A DNA stretch of 64,000 nt from Thermoanaerobacter uzonensis DSM 18761. Lineage in GTDB: Bacteria; Bacillota; Thermoanaerobacteria; Thermoanaerobacterales; Thermoanaerobacteraceae. The stretch is taken from positions 124,001-188,000 of the forward strand of contig NZ_FQUR01000007.1 of the NCBI RefSeq assembly GCF_900129115.1, written 5' to 3'. Both the position numbers and the translations under genes were made by a program. A model generated the notes under the pieces. It was not told the origin of the DNA. It saw only the letters and a list, made by a program, of their open reading frames with translations, and did no database searches. Below, one piece after another: positions 26,345 through 36,129 of the stretch; positions within the stretch are counted from its first letter, which is position 1, and each line of letters starts with the position of its first letter.

Positions 26345-29038
26345 ATGTTAGGCTTAGTTGAAAAAATATTTGGCAGCTACAGTGAAAGAGAAGTAAAAAG
26401 ATTGGAACCTATTGCCGATAAAGTTTTGTCATATGAAGATCAAATGGCAAAACTTACGGATGCAGAGCTTAGGGCAAAAACAGATGAATTTAAAAATAGA
26501 TTGAAAAATGGTGAAACTCTTGATGATATACTTCCTGAGGCTTTTGCGGTGGTAAGAGAGGCAGCCTGGAGAACTCTTAAAATGAAACATTTTAGAGTGC
26601 AGGTGATAGGCGGCATTGTCCTTCACCAAGGACGCATTGCTGAAATGAAAACTGGTGAAGGTAAAACCCTTGTCGCGACATTACCTGCATATCTTAATGC
26701 TTTAGAAGGTAAAGGGGTTCACATTGTAACTGTCAATGATTACTTGGCAAAAAGAGATCGCGATTGGATGGGCAAAATATACGAGTTTTTAGGTTTAAGT
26801 GTTGGAGTGATACTCCATGATATGGACCCAGAAGAAAGAAAAAAAGCCTATGCCGCAGATATAACTTATGGGACCAACAATGAATTCGGTTTTGATTACT
26901 TAAGAGACAACATGGTTATATACAAAGAAGACATGGTGCAAAGAGAACTTAATTATGCTATAGTAGACGAGGTAGATAGCATACTGATAGACGAGGCAAG
27001 GACTCCTCTTATCATATCAGGTGTAGGCGAAAAATCCACAGACATGTATAAGTTAGCCGACAGATTTGTGAGGACTTTGAGAAAAGATGAAGATTATGTA
27101 GTTGATGAAAAAGCAAAGGCAGTAAGTTTGACTGAAAAAGGTGTAGTTAAGGCAGAAAAATTTTTTGGCGTTAAAAACCTTGCTGATATTGAAAACATGG
27201 AAATTTCTCATCACATTAACCAGGCATTGAAAGCTCATGCCATAATGAAAAGAGATATAGACTATGTGGTAAAAGATGGTCAAGTCATCATAGTGGACGA
27301 ATTTACGGGAAGGCTTATGTTTGGGAGAAGGTACAGTGAAGGTCTCCATCAGGCTATCGAGGCAAAGGAAGGGGTTAAGGTAGAAAGAGAAAGCAAAACT
27401 TTAGCCACCATAACATTCCAGAATTACTTTAGAATGTATAAAAAATTAGCGGGTATGACAGGTACAGCTCAAACAGAAGAGCAAGAATTTAGGGCAATTT
27501 ATGGGTTAGATGTCGTAGTGATACCTACTAACAAACCGATGATAAGGATAGACCACCCTGATGTGATATACAAAACTGAAGAGGCTAAGTTTAGAGCCGT
27601 TGTTGAGGATATTGTGGAGCATCACAAGAAAGGGCAGCCTGTTTTAGTTGGTACAATTTCTATTGAAAAATCTGAAAAATTAAGCGCCATGTTAAAAAAG
27701 AGAGGGATACCTCATCAAGTATTAAATGCAAAGTACCATGAAAAAGAAGCAGAGATAATAGCACAGGCAGGAAGAAAGGGAGCAGTTACAATTGCTACAA
27801 ACATGGCAGGTCGTGGTACTGATATACTGTTGGGAGGTAATCCTGAGTTTATAGCTAAGAAAAAGATGCTTGAGGAGGGCTACTCAAAAGAAATTATTAA
27901 CGAAGCTGCAGGATATGGACCTATTTCAGGCGAGGAAGTTAGAAAAGCCCGCGAGAGATATTTTGAGCTTCTTGAAGAGGCGAAAAAAGAGACTGAAAAA
28001 GAACACGATGAGGTTGTAAAGCTGGGTGGGCTTTACATTATAGGTACTGAAAGGCACGAAGCTAGGAGAATAGACAATCAGTTGAGAGGACGTGCAGGAC
28101 GTCAAGGAGACCCTGGAGAAACGAGATTTTATATATCTTTAGAAGACGACCTTATGAGACTTTTTGGCTCAGAAAGAGTAAAGAACATGATGGACAGTCT
28201 GGGAATTGATGATGACCAGCCTATAGAGCATAAGATTTTGACAAAACAAATTGAGCAAGCTCAGAAAAAGGTAGAGGGTATAAACTTTGACACTAGAAAG
28301 CACGTTTTGCAGTATGACGATGTAATGAACAAACAAAGAGAGATAATATATGCCCAAAGAAGAAAGGTACTTGAGGGTGAAAACTTAAAAGAATCTATTT
28401 TTGACATGGTAAAAAGCATAATAGAGAGAAATGTAGAAGTTTATACTGCAGGAAGTAAGTATCCTGAGGAATGGGATATAAAAGGGCTTTTAGACCATCT
28501 TTATGACATGTTCCTTGAAAAAGACAGCGTAGTTATTGATGTTGATATAGACAGACTTGACAAAGATGTCTTGACTGACATAATATATGAAGAGGCTGTA
28601 AGGCAATATGAGAAAAAAGAAGCGGAAATTGGTCCAGAGCAAATGAGGGAAATCGAAAGAATAGTTCTTTTAAGAGTCGTGGATACTAAGTGGATGGACC
28701 ACATAGACGAAATGGACCAATTGCGGCAAGGAATAGGCTTAAGAGCTTATGGACAGGTAGACCCTCTTATTGAGTACAAAAAAATAGCTTTTGACATGTT
28801 TGAAGATTTGATACAAAGCATACAAGAAGATACTGTTAAATTTTTATATCACATTCAAATCAATAAAGACAATATGATTCAAAGAGAACAAGTAGCAAAG
28901 CCTGTTTCTACAAATGTAGATGCAGAAGAAAAGAAACAGCCTGTTGTTAAGGGCAAAAAAGTGGGCAGAAATGACCCCTGTCCTTGTGGCAGTGGTAAAA
29001 AGTATAAAAAATGTTGTGGTGCCAATATAAAATACTAA
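26345..29038 (+). CDS. secA: Preprotein translocase ATPase SecA
   Basis: Motor that drives secretory proteins through SecYEG. 897 residues starting [18 protein letters not shown]. Walker A is in [24 protein letters not shown]-type Walker B in [16 protein letters not shown], motif region [17 protein letters not shown], and the zinc-binding tail [14 protein letters not shown] at the end. The ATG at 26345 with AAGGTGAT is preferred to one 30 bases upstream. prfB begins 16 bases after the stop, a common order. Confidence 0.97.
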   Translation: MLGLVEKIFGSYSEREVKRLEPIADKVLSYEDQMAKLTDAELRAKTDEFKNRLKNGETLDDILPEAFAVVREAAWRTLKMKHFRVQVIGGIVLHQGRIAEMKTGEGKTLVATLPAYLNALEGKGVHIVTVNDYLAKRDRDWMGKIYEFLGLSVGVILHDMDPEERKKAYAADITYGTNNEFGFDYLRDNMVIYKEDMVQRELNYAIVDEVDSILIDEARTPLIISGVGEKSTDMYKLADRFVRTLRKDEDYVVDEKAKAVSLTEKGVVKAEKFFGVKNLADIENMEISHHINQALKAHAIMKRDIDYVVKDGQVIIVDEFTGRLMFGRRYSEGLHQAIEAKEGVKVERESKTLATITFQNYFRMYKKLAGMTGTAQTEEQEFRAIYGLDVVVIPTNKPMIRIDHPDVIYKTEEAKFRAVVEDIVEHHKKGQPVLVGTISIEKSEKLSAMLKKRGIPHQVLNAKYHEKEAEIIAQAGRKGAVTIATNMAGRGTDILLGGNPEFIAKKKMLEEGYSKEIINEAAGYGPISGEEVRKARERYFELLEEAKKETEKEHDEVVKLGGLYIIGTERHEARRIDNQLRGRAGRQGDPGETRFYISLEDDLMRLFGSERVKNMMDSLGIDDDQPIEHKILTKQIEQAQKKVEGINFDTRKHVLQYDDVMNKQREIIYAQRRKVLEGENLKESIFDMVKSIIERNVEVYTAGSKYPEEWDIKGLLDHLYDMFLEKDSVVIDVDIDRLDKDVLTDIIYEEAVRQYEKKEAEIGPEQMREIERIVLLRVVDTKWMDHIDEMDQLRQGIGLRAYGQVDPLIEYKKIAFDMFEDLIQSIQEDTVKFLYHIQINKDNMIQREQVAKPVSTNVDAEEKKQPVVKGKKVGRNDPCPCGSGKKYKKCCGANIKY

Positions 29039-29054
29039 AAAGGAGAGATGCGGT

Positions 29055-30162
29055 TTGTTGCAAGACTACAAAGCAGAAGTTTCAAACATGATTGAAGAAA
29101 TAAAAGAAATGGGGGTTTCTCTTTGACATAGAAGGTGTCAAAAGAGAAATAGAAGAAATAGACAAAAAGATGTCTGATCCTGCTTTTTGGAGCGATATAA
29201 AAAAGTCACAGGAATTAGCTAAAAAACAAAAAGCCTTAAAAGAACTTTTAGAAGAGTACAATTTTCTTGTGTCAAGATGGGAAGACTTAAATACACTTAT
29301 TGAATTGGGATTAGAAGAAGAGGATGAGTCGATAACTGATGAAGTAGACAAAGAGTACAAAGAGCTAAAGAAAAAGTTAGAAGACTTAAAGATAAAAACA
29401 CTATTAAATGGCCCCTATGATAAAAACAATGCCATACTTTCTATTCATGCAGGTTCAGGTGGTACAGAGGCTCAAGATTGGGCTGAAATGTTACTTCGCA
29501 TGTATACAAGATGGGCTAATGACAAAGGTTTCGAGGTGGAAACTCTTGATTATCTGCAAGGGGAAGAAGCGGGTATTAAAAGTGTTACTCTAATGATAAA
29601 AGGGCCTTTTGCCTATGGGTATCTTAAATCAGAGGCAGGTGTTCACCGTCTTGTGAGGATATCTCCTTTTGATGCGGCCGGTAGAAGGCATACTTCATTT
29701 GCCCTTGTGGAAGTACTTCCTGAATTAGAAAATGATATTGAAGTGGAGATAAGGCCTGAGGATTTAAAAATTGACACTTATAGGGCTTCGGGTGCGGGAG
29801 GACAGTATGTAAATAAGACGGAGTCTGCTGTAAGGATTACTCACCTTCCAACAGGCATAGTGGTTTCATGTCAAAGTGAAAGGTCTCAGATTCAAAACAG
29901 AGAAACTGCCATGAAAATGCTTAAAGCTAAACTTTTGGACCTCATGATGAAAGAGAAGAAAGAAAAAATCGAAGACTTAAAAGGAGAGCACAGAGAGGCG
30001 GCATGGGGCAACCAAATAAGGTCTTATGTCTTCCAACCTTATACCCTTGTTAAAGACCATAGGACAAATTATGAAGTGGGAAATGTTCAGGCAGTAATGG
30101 ATGGAGAAATAGACGGATTTATAAACGCTTATCTAAAGCAAAAATCACAAGGGATATCTTAA
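29055..30162 (+). CDS. prfB: Peptide chain release factor 2 (programmed +1 frameshift)
   Basis: Releases peptides at UGA and UAA. The first 23 codons (TTG start, then LQDYKAEVSNMIEEIKEMGV) run to an in-frame TGA; translation must shift +1 to continue for 345 codons. The SPF motif (RISPFDAAGRRHTSFA) and GGQ motif (ASGAGGQYVNKTES) are intact. The total of about 368 residues fits RF2. AGGAGAG precedes the TTG; an ATG at 29048 is out of frame. The stop codon lies inside the left copy of a 29-base duplication bounding repeat copy C. Confidence 0.95.
29109..29127 (+). other. prfB programmed +1 frameshift site
   Basis: GGGGGT (internal Shine-Dalgarno-like) three bases before CTT TGA C. This is the conserved RF2 autoregulatory site: low RF2 slows UGA decoding and lets the ribosome slip to GAC. 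Confidence 0.95.
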
Positions 30163-30468
30163 AAAGGTATCCCTTTCAGCTTGTTGACAAAGTTGAAAAT
30201 TTTTAAAATAGGATATTTTGCATCGTCACTCCGATGTTCCAAAGCGACAAAACTAAACTCGACCTTCGAGTTCCGGCAGGGTACCGGGCACATCCGACCT
30301 CCTTGTCTTAGTGCCCGCCTCCGCCATCCGTGGCTACGGCCCTGCCTTCACCCTCGGTCTTGCTAAGTTTTGTTGCCGCTTTGTCACAAGTCGTTCCTTA
30401 TGCAAAATATCCTATTTCCGGAAGTTTGTCTACAGTCTGCAAGGGATATCTTAAAAAGGTATCCCTTT
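30148..30468 (-). repeat. Structured ~260-bp repeat, copy C (reverse), in a perfect 29-base duplication
   Basis: Element proper 30177-30439. The flanks are an exact 29-base direct repeat starting CAAGGGATATCTTAAAAAGG; each contains the inverted repeat AAGGGATA / TATCCCTT and so is the prfB terminator hairpin twice over. The left copy includes the prfB stop codon. Read on the minus strand the element begins CAGACTGTAGACAAACTT and ends AACTTTGTCAACAAGCTG. Helices: TAGGATA/TATCCTA, CAAAACT/AGTTTTG, GGCAGGG/CCCTGCC, GGGCAC/GTGCCC. The identical flanks suggest this is the most recent insertion. Confidence 0.92.
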
Positions 30469-30494
30469 AAATTTATGTGAGAAAGGGGTAAGTT

Positions 30495-32633
30495 ATGGAT
30501 AGAGTAAAAGAAACGTTAAAAAAAGAATTTAATCTTAAAGACTTTCAAGTGGAAAATACAATAAAGCTTATTGATGAAGGAAATACAATTCCTTTTATTG
30601 CAAGGTACAGGAAAGAAGCAACAGGAAGTTTGTCAGATGAGGTTTTAAGAAATTTTTATGACCGACTTACATATTTGAGAAACCTTGAAGAGAAGAAACA
30701 GGATACTATAAGGTTAATTGATGAACAGGGAAAACTGACAGAGGAGATAAAAGCAAATATAGAAAATGCTACAACTTTACAAGAGGTGGAAGACATATAC
30801 AGGCCTTTTAGGCCAAAAAGAAGGACAAGGGCGACCATTGCGAAAGAAAAAGGCTTGGAACCTCTTGCAAAGGTTATTTCTTCAAATGAGGTAACAGATG
30901 GGGATGTAGAGGAATACGCAAAGCCTTATCTTAATGAAAATGTTCCAACAATTGAAGAAGCATACCAAGGAGCAATGGATATAATTGCAGAGGATATATC
31001 TGATGACGCTGATATAAGAAAATACATAAGAAGTTTTACGTGGAATAACGGAATTATAGTGACACAGGCATTAAAAGAGGAGAGGTCTCCTTATGAGATG
31101 TATTATGACTATAAAGAAGCTGTAAAGACAATACCGCCTCATAGAATACTGGCGATAAATAGGGCAGAAAGGGAAAAATACATATCTGTAAAAATTGAGA
31201 TAGATAGTGAAAGGATAATAAATAGGCTTATAGAATCAAAAGTAAATAAAGCTTCAATATTTGCAGAGTATTATAAGAAGGCAATTGAAGATTCCTATAA
31301 AAGGCTTATTGCACCTTCAATGGAGAGGGAAATAAGGAATACTCTTACGGAAAAAGCAGAAGAAAAGGCAATAATAGTTTTTAAAGAAAATCTAAAAAGT
31401 CTTTTACTCCAGCCGCCAATAAAAGGACACGTTGTTATGGGATTTGACCCAGCCTATAGGACAGGATGTAAAATTGCTGTTGTAGACGAAACCGGAAAAC
31501 TCTTGGATACTGCTACAGTATATCCTACTCCTCCTCAAAATGATATTGAAAATTCTAAAAAGGTTTTAAAAGAATTAATAGAAAAATACAATGTCACTTT
31601 AATTGCTTTGGGAAATGGAACTGCTTCAAGAGAGAGTGAAATGTTTATAGCAGAACTTATAAAGGAACTTTCAAGAGAGGTAAAGTATGTGATAGTGAAT
31701 GAAGCAGGTGCATCAGTCTATTCTGCTTCTCAAATAGGTACAGAGGAATTTCCTGATATAAACGTAAGTTTAAGAGGGGCTATCTCACTGGCGCGAAGGC
31801 TTCAAGACCCATTGGCAGAGCTTGTAAAAATTGATCCAAAGTCCATCGGGGTAGGACAATATCAACACGATGTAGACCAGAAAAAATTGGGAGATGCTTT
31901 AAACGGTGTGGTAGAAGATTGTGTAAACAGCGTAGGGGTTGATTTAAACACTGCATCAGTTTCTTTATTAAAATACGTTTCAGGGATAAATGCTACTATT
32001 GCCAAGAATATTGTGGAATATAGAAATCAAATAGGAAAATTTACAAATAGGGAGCAGCTTAAAAATGTAAAAAGGTTAGGAGAAGCCACTTTTACACAAT
32101 GTGCCGGTTTTCTAAGGATTTTGGATGGAGACAATATCTTTGACTCAACAGCAGTTCACCCAGAGCGTTACGAAACCTTAGAAAATCTTTTGAAAAAATT
32201 TGGATATAAAAAAGAAAAATTAGATAGAAAAAAGTTAAAAGATTTTGCTAATTCTTTAGAAGAATACGGATTAAAGAAGATTTCAGAGGAATACGATATA
32301 GGACTTCCTACTCTTTATGATATAGTTTCAGAACTTAAAAAACCTGGAAGAGATCCCAGAGAGGATTTGCCTAAGCCAATTTTGAGGTCTGATGTAATGA
32401 CTATAAATGAGCTAAAACCGGGCATGGAGCTTATGGGAACAGTTAGAAATGTCACTGATTTTGGCTGCTTTGTAGATATAGGGGTTCATACTGATGGGCT
32501 TGTCCACATTTCTGAAATGTCTCAAAACTACATAAAACATCCTCTTGATGTGGTTTCAGTGGGAGACATTGTAAAAGTGAGAGTTTTAAGTGTTGACGTT
32601 GAGAGAAATAGAATTTCTCTTTCAATGAAATAA
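30495..32633 (+). CDS. tex: Tex-type transcription accessory / RNA-binding protein
   Basis: 712-residue cytoplasmic protein with the Tex layout: N-terminal helical region (NTIPFIARYRKEATGSLSDE near residue 29), YqgF-like RNase H fold in the middle (GFDPAYRTGCKIAVVDETG), tandem HhH region (SLLKYVSGINATIAKNIVEY), and a C-terminal S1 domain (GMELMGTVRNVTDFGCFVDI). Tex/Spt6-like proteins bind nucleic acid and affect transcription and RNA turnover; the precise role is unclear. AAAGGGG is its ribosome site. Confidence 0.93.
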   Translation: MDRVKETLKKEFNLKDFQVENTIKLIDEGNTIPFIARYRKEATGSLSDEVLRNFYDRLTYLRNLEEKKQDTIRLIDEQGKLTEEIKANIENATTLQEVEDIYRPFRPKRRTRATIAKEKGLEPLAKVISSNEVTDGDVEEYAKPYLNENVPTIEEAYQGAMDIIAEDISDDADIRKYIRSFTWNNGIIVTQALKEERSPYEMYYDYKEAVKTIPPHRILAINRAEREKYISVKIEIDSERIINRLIESKVNKASIFAEYYKKAIEDSYKRLIAPSMEREIRNTLTEKAEEKAIIVFKENLKSLLLQPPIKGHVVMGFDPAYRTGCKIAVVDETGKLLDTATVYPTPPQNDIENSKKVLKELIEKYNVTLIALGNGTASRESEMFIAELIKELSREVKYVIVNEAGASVYSASQIGTEEFPDINVSLRGAISLARRLQDPLAELVKIDPKSIGVGQYQHDVDQKKLGDALNGVVEDCVNSVGVDLNTASVSLLKYVSGINATIAKNIVEYRNQIGKFTNREQLKNVKRLGEATFTQCAGFLRILDGDNIFDSTAVHPERYETLENLLKKFGYKKEKLDRKKLKDFANSLEEYGLKKISEEYDIGLPTLYDIVSELKKPGRDPREDLPKPILRSDVMTINELKPGMELMGTVRNVTDFGCFVDIGVHTDGLVHISEMSQNYIKHPLDVVSVGDIVKVRVLSVDVERNRISLSMK

Positions 32634-32726
32634 AAAAATTTTTAATTGGTACCCCCTAAAAATTTATTTCTTCCTCCGAAATTATATAGTGAAAATAAGG
32701 TAAATCAAACAAAGGAGGAAGAGAGC

Positions 32727-33374
32727 ATGAAGAAAATATTAGCTCTTGTGCTTATGGGGTTACTCGTTTTTTCTTCTGCTTTAACAGTCTATGCGAAGCC
32801 AGAGAAGGCGAAACATGAGCTAAAAATTAAAACAGAAACTAAAAATCAGTTAGAAGTCCAAACACAGGCGAGATTTGAACCTAAAGTAAAATTCGATGAA
32901 TTTAAAGCAAAAGTATCTGTTAATGGAAAAGAAATTAAATTTGATGTGCCACCAGTTATAAAGGAAGGAAGGACGTTAATTCCTGTTAGAGCTGTAATGA
33001 ATGGGTTAGGTGCAAAAGTGGAGTGGGACCAGGCAACAAATACTATTACAATTACAAAAGGTGATATAACAATTCAGTTTATTTTAGGTGAATCAAAAGT
33101 TTTAGTAAATGGTAAAGAAGTTTCTTTAGACGTTCCAGCGATGGAGATAAGCGATAGGACATTTGTGCCGATTAGATTTATATCAGAGATTTTAGGCGAA
33201 AAAATAAATTATGATGAAAAAACAGGAGATATAGAAATTGAAGAAAATGATCAAGCGGAAATAGAAAATAATTCTGACGAAACAACAGTATCTCAGGATG
33301 TGTACGGAAATACAAATGAGACAGTCACAAACAGTGTATACGGCACCGATGGAGAAGTAGAGGGAAATGATTAA
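32727..33374 (+). CDS. Secreted protein with copper-amine-oxidase-N (stalk) domain
   Basis: 215 residues: a signal peptide (MKKILALVLMGLLVFSSALT, cleavage near VYA-KP), a lysine-rich linker, then a Cu_amine_oxidN1 domain with two halves, GRTLIPVRAVMNGLGAKVEWD and DRTFVPIRFISEILGEKINYD (the first 20 residues of each being the repeat), and a Thr/Asn-rich acidic tail. Such domains are common on clostridial surface proteins and do not imply copper or oxidase activity. The ATG with AAAGGAGGAAGAG upstream is the start. Confidence 0.82.
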   Translation: MKKILALVLMGLLVFSSALTVYAKPEKAKHELKIKTETKNQLEVQTQARFEPKVKFDEFKAKVSVNGKEIKFDVPPVIKEGRTLIPVRAVMNGLGAKVEWDQATNTITITKGDITIQFILGESKVLVNGKEVSLDVPAMEISDRTFVPIRFISEILGEKINYDEKTGDIEIEENDQAEIENNSDETTVSQDVYGNTNETVTNSVYGTDGEVEGND

Positions 33375-33401
33375 AAAATACATAGGCAATTGGATGTTGC
33401 A

Positions 33402-33712
33402 AAACCGGCAGTAAAAGGCCGGTTCAGACTGTAGACAAACTTTCGTAAAGGAGATATTTTGCAATTGGTGTGACTTGTGACAAAGCGGTAACAAAACTTA
33501 GCAAGACCAAGGGCAGAGGCAGGGCCGAAGCCAAGGATGGCGGAGGCGGGCACCTTAAGGCATGGAGGCCGATTGTGCCCGGTACCCTGCCGGAGCCCGA
33601 AGGTCGAGCGTTAGTTTTGTCGCTTTGGAACATCGGAGCGACGATGCAAAATATCTCCTTTGAATATTTTTTAACTTTGTCAACAAACTGAAACGGCAAT
33701 AAAAGGCCGGTT
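33402..33712 (+). repeat. Structured ~260-bp repeat, copy D (forward), with flanking duplicated hairpin
   Basis: Element proper 33425-33690. Flanks AAACCGGCAGTAAAAGGCCGGT(T) and AAACGGCAATAAAAGGCCGGTT are 23 and 22 bases with one deletion and one substitution; each is an ACCGGC / GCCGGT hairpin, and the right one ends in TTTTTT as a full terminator. Nearly identical inside to copy E. Helices: GGAGATATTTTGCA / TGCAAAATATCTCC (perfect), CAAAACT/AGTTTTG, GGCAGGG/CCCTGCC, GGGCAC/GTGCCC. It occupies most of the 452-base gap before the TVP38-like gene. Confidence 0.92.
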
Positions 33713-33760
33713 TTTTGCATATAAAGTTAGATTCTTAATGAGATTCTAATGTTTTACAGC

Positions 33761-33789
33761 TTGATAGTGCATGCACCTCAATATATAAT
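33761..33789 (+). promoter_or_regulatory. Sigma-A promoter for the TVP38-like gene
   Basis: TTGATA, 17 bases, TATAAT, 37 bases before the start. Confidence 0.65.
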
Positions 33790-33826
33790 AAAATATAGTT
33801 TAATAAATTTGCTGAGGTGTGGGTGG

Positions 33827-34507
33827 ATGAAAATTAACAAAACTAACATAGTAAATTTAATTTTAATCGTCATTTTTGTCATTGCATTAATAGTGGCTAT
33901 GGTGACTTTTGGGAAGAATTTAACTATACTAATTAACAGCCCCGATAAATTTAGACAGTGGATACACAGCTTTGGGAAGCTTGGAATTATTGTATTTATA
34001 GGAGTTCAAATACTTCAAGTGGTCGTATTTGTCATACCTGGAGAAGTAGTGCAAATTGCGGGGGGATACCTTTTTGGGACTTTTTTAGGTACTTTATATT
34101 CCGTCATAGGTATTACTATAGGTTCTCTTATTTGCTTTTTGATAGCGAGAGTTTTAGGTTATAATTTTGTGAGAAGTATTGTTTCAGAGGAAAATTTGGA
34201 AAAATTCGATTATATTATAAATAATCCTAAAGGGGAAGTTATCCTCTTTTTGCTATTTTTTATTCCAGGAATGCCAAAAGATGCTCTCTCATACATTGCA
34301 GGTATAACACCAGTTAAGTTTTATAACTTTTTTATAATCACTCTTTTTGCGAGACTTCCAGGAGTATTTTTTTCAGCATACATAGGGGCGAATTTGGGAA
34401 ATAAAAATTACTTTATGGCAGGAGTCGTTGCAATTATCGCAGTATTATTGTTTTTAATAGGAGTTTATAAAAAAGATTTCATAATGGAAAAGTTAAAAAA
34501 ACTTTAG
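33827..34507 (+). CDS. TVP38/TMEM64 (DedA-like, VTT domain) membrane protein
   Basis: 226-residue membrane protein: one N-terminal helix (IVNLILIVIFVIALIVAMV), then the VTT domain with VFVIPGEVVQIAGGYLFG and FFIPGMPKDALSYIAGITP, the re-entrant-loop motifs of the family, and a final membrane helix. Family members are thought to move lipids or related molecules across membranes; the substrate here is unknown. The ATG at 33827 follows GAGGTGTGGGTG; upstream codons lie over the promoter and are not coding. Confidence 0.85.
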   Translation: MKINKTNIVNLILIVIFVIALIVAMVTFGKNLTILINSPDKFRQWIHSFGKLGIIVFIGVQILQVVVFVIPGEVVQIAGGYLFGTFLGTLYSVIGITIGSLICFLIARVLGYNFVRSIVSEENLEKFDYIINNPKGEVILFLLFFIPGMPKDALSYIAGITPVKFYNFFIITLFARLPGVFFSAYIGANLGNKNYFMAGVVAIIAVLLFLIGVYKKDFIMEKLKKL

Positions 34508-34613
34508 CTGGACAAAAAATTTTAGCTGGATTTGTTCTGTAAATATAATGATTTCATAAAATCGTTTCCTTATGTTATAATTTTAATATATGATGGACTT
34601 AGGGGGGAATTAC

Positions 34614-35765
34614 ATGTATTTATTAAAAGGTGGAAAAGTTTTTACAATGGCCGGCAAAATTTATGAAAAAGGAGACGTGCTCATCGACGATGGGAAAATT
34701 GTTGATGTTGGAGAGGATTTGATTGCTCCTTTGGATGCAGAGGTGATTCACGTAGAAGGCTTTACAGTTATGCCGGGTTTAATTGATGCTCATTGTCATC
34801 TTGGAATGTGGGAAAATGCTATGGGGTTTGAAGGAGCAGATGGAAACGAAGCGACAGACCCTATAACTCCCCAACTTAGAGCGATTGATGGAATAAATCC
34901 AATGGATAAGTATTTTGAGGAGGCTTATCAAGCAGGGGTTACGACTGTTGCGACAGGTCCTGGCAGTGCTAATGTTATAGGAGGACAGTTTGCGGTTATA
35001 AAAACTTATGGTAAAAGAATAGATGATATGATAGTAAAAGAACCAGCAGCGATAAAAGTTGCTTTTGGTGAAAATCCCAAATCCGTTTACCATGAGCAGC
35101 ATAAAATGCCTTCAACTAGAATGGCGGTTGCGGCTCTTTTAAGGCAAGAGCTTATAAAAGCTAAGGAGTACATGGAAAAGATGGAGCATGCAGAGGAAGA
35201 CAAAAAGCCTGAAAGGGACTTAGGCCTTGAAGCATTGGTAAAAGTATTAAAGAGAGAAATTCCACTGAAAGCTCATGCTCATAGAGCAGATGATATTTTT
35301 ACAGCTTTAAGAATTGCAAAAGAATTTAATGTAGATATAACCATTGACCATTGTACTGATGGCCATTTAATTGTTGATGAATTGGTGAAAGAAAATGCTA
35401 AAGTTATTGTGGGACCTTCATTGTCTGAAAGATCAAAGATTGAGCTTGTAAATTTAAGCTTTAAGACAGCAGGTATTCTTTCAAAAGCAGGACTTACAGT
35501 TGCGATAATGACAGACCACCCTGTAATACCTCTCAATTACTTGCCTCTATGTGCTGCTTTAGCTGTAAAGGATGGTATGGATGAAATGGAGGCTTTAAAG
35601 GCTATCACGATAAATCCTGCGAAAATTTTAAGAGTTGACGACAGGGTGGGAAGCATTGAAAAAGGAAAAGACGCTGATATTGTAGTCTTTGATGGAGATC
35701 CGCTGGAAGTAAAGACAAGAACGAAATATGTATTTATTAATGGGAAATTAGTACATAAAGCATAA
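34614..35765 (+). CDS. Amidohydrolase (imidazolonepropionase-like)
   Basis: 383-residue metal-dependent hydrolase. Metal ligands are seen in GLIDAHCHLGMW (residues about 56-67), the catalytic-side KAHAHRADDI, DHCTDGHLI and the Asp in MTDHPVIPLNYL; the C-terminal DADIVVFDGDPLE is the usual closing beta-sandwich motif. Substrate is unknown; relatives act on cyclic amides or dipeptides. AGGGGGGAA precedes the ATG. A clear terminator follows. Confidence 0.85.
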   Translation: MYLLKGGKVFTMAGKIYEKGDVLIDDGKIVDVGEDLIAPLDAEVIHVEGFTVMPGLIDAHCHLGMWENAMGFEGADGNEATDPITPQLRAIDGINPMDKYFEEAYQAGVTTVATGPGSANVIGGQFAVIKTYGKRIDDMIVKEPAAIKVAFGENPKSVYHEQHKMPSTRMAVAALLRQELIKAKEYMEKMEHAEEDKKPERDLGLEALVKVLKREIPLKAHAHRADDIFTALRIAKEFNVDITIDHCTDGHLIVDELVKENAKVIVGPSLSERSKIELVNLSFKTAGILSKAGLTVAIMTDHPVIPLNYLPLCAALAVKDGMDEMEALKAITINPAKILRVDDRVGSIEKGKDADIVVFDGDPLEVKTRTKYVFINGKLVHKA

Positions 35766-35773
35766 ACTGTCAT

Positions 35774-35820
35774 GGGGCTATTTATTTAGAGAAGTCTAAA
35801 TAAATAGCCTCACAATTTTT
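35774..35820 (+). terminator. Terminator of the amidohydrolase gene
   Basis: GGCTATTTATTTAGA / TCTAAATAAATAGCC, a 15-bp stem with a GAAG loop, then TCACAATTTTTT. Its T run is also the start of the direct repeat that bounds repeat copy E. Confidence 0.92.
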
Positions 35821-36129
35821 TATAACTTTAAAAAATTTCAGACTGTAGACAAACTTTCGTAAAGGAGATATTTTGCATAAGGAGTGACTTGTGACAAAGC
35901 GGCAACAAAACTTAGCAAGACCGAGGGTGGAGGTAGGGCCGAAGCCAAGGATGGCGGAGGCGGGCACCTTAAGGCAAGGAAGCCGATTGTGCCCGGTACC
36001 CTGCCGGAGCCCGAAGGTCGAGCTTAGTTTTGTCACTTTGGAACATCGGAGCGACGATGCAAAATATCTCCTTTGAATATTTTTTAACTTTGTCAACAAA
36101 CTGTAATTTTTTATAACTTTAAAAAATTT
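35814..36129 (+). repeat. Structured ~260-bp repeat, copy E (forward), in a perfect 25-base duplication
   Basis: Element proper 35839-36103. The flanks (35814-35838 and 36105-36129) are identical 25-mers starting AATTTTTTATAAC and ending TTTAAAAAATTT; they are palindromic (AATTTTTT / AAAAAATT) and include the T run of the preceding terminator. Begins CAGACTGTAGACAAACTTT, ends AACTTTGTCAACAAACTG. Helices: GGAGATATTTTGCA / TGCAAAATATCTCC, CAAAACT/AGTTTTG with GC/GC and GACC/GGTC, GGTAGGG/CCCTGCC (one wobble), GGGCAC/GTGCCC. Confidence 0.92.

Noticed and set aside
29058-29126. prfB as a broken gene
   Set aside because: The GGGGGT plus CTT TGA C arrangement is the conserved RF2 programmed frameshift, not damage.
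21065-36103. Group IIC intron or transposon-encoded guide RNA remnants
   Set aside because: Terminator targeting fits IIC introns, but there are long target duplications, terminal inverted repeats, and no domain V-like sequence or associated ORF that I can identify.
21065-36103. CRISPR array
   Set aside because: Repeats are ~260 bp, kilobases apart and in both orientations; no short regularly spaced repeats are present anywhere in the window.
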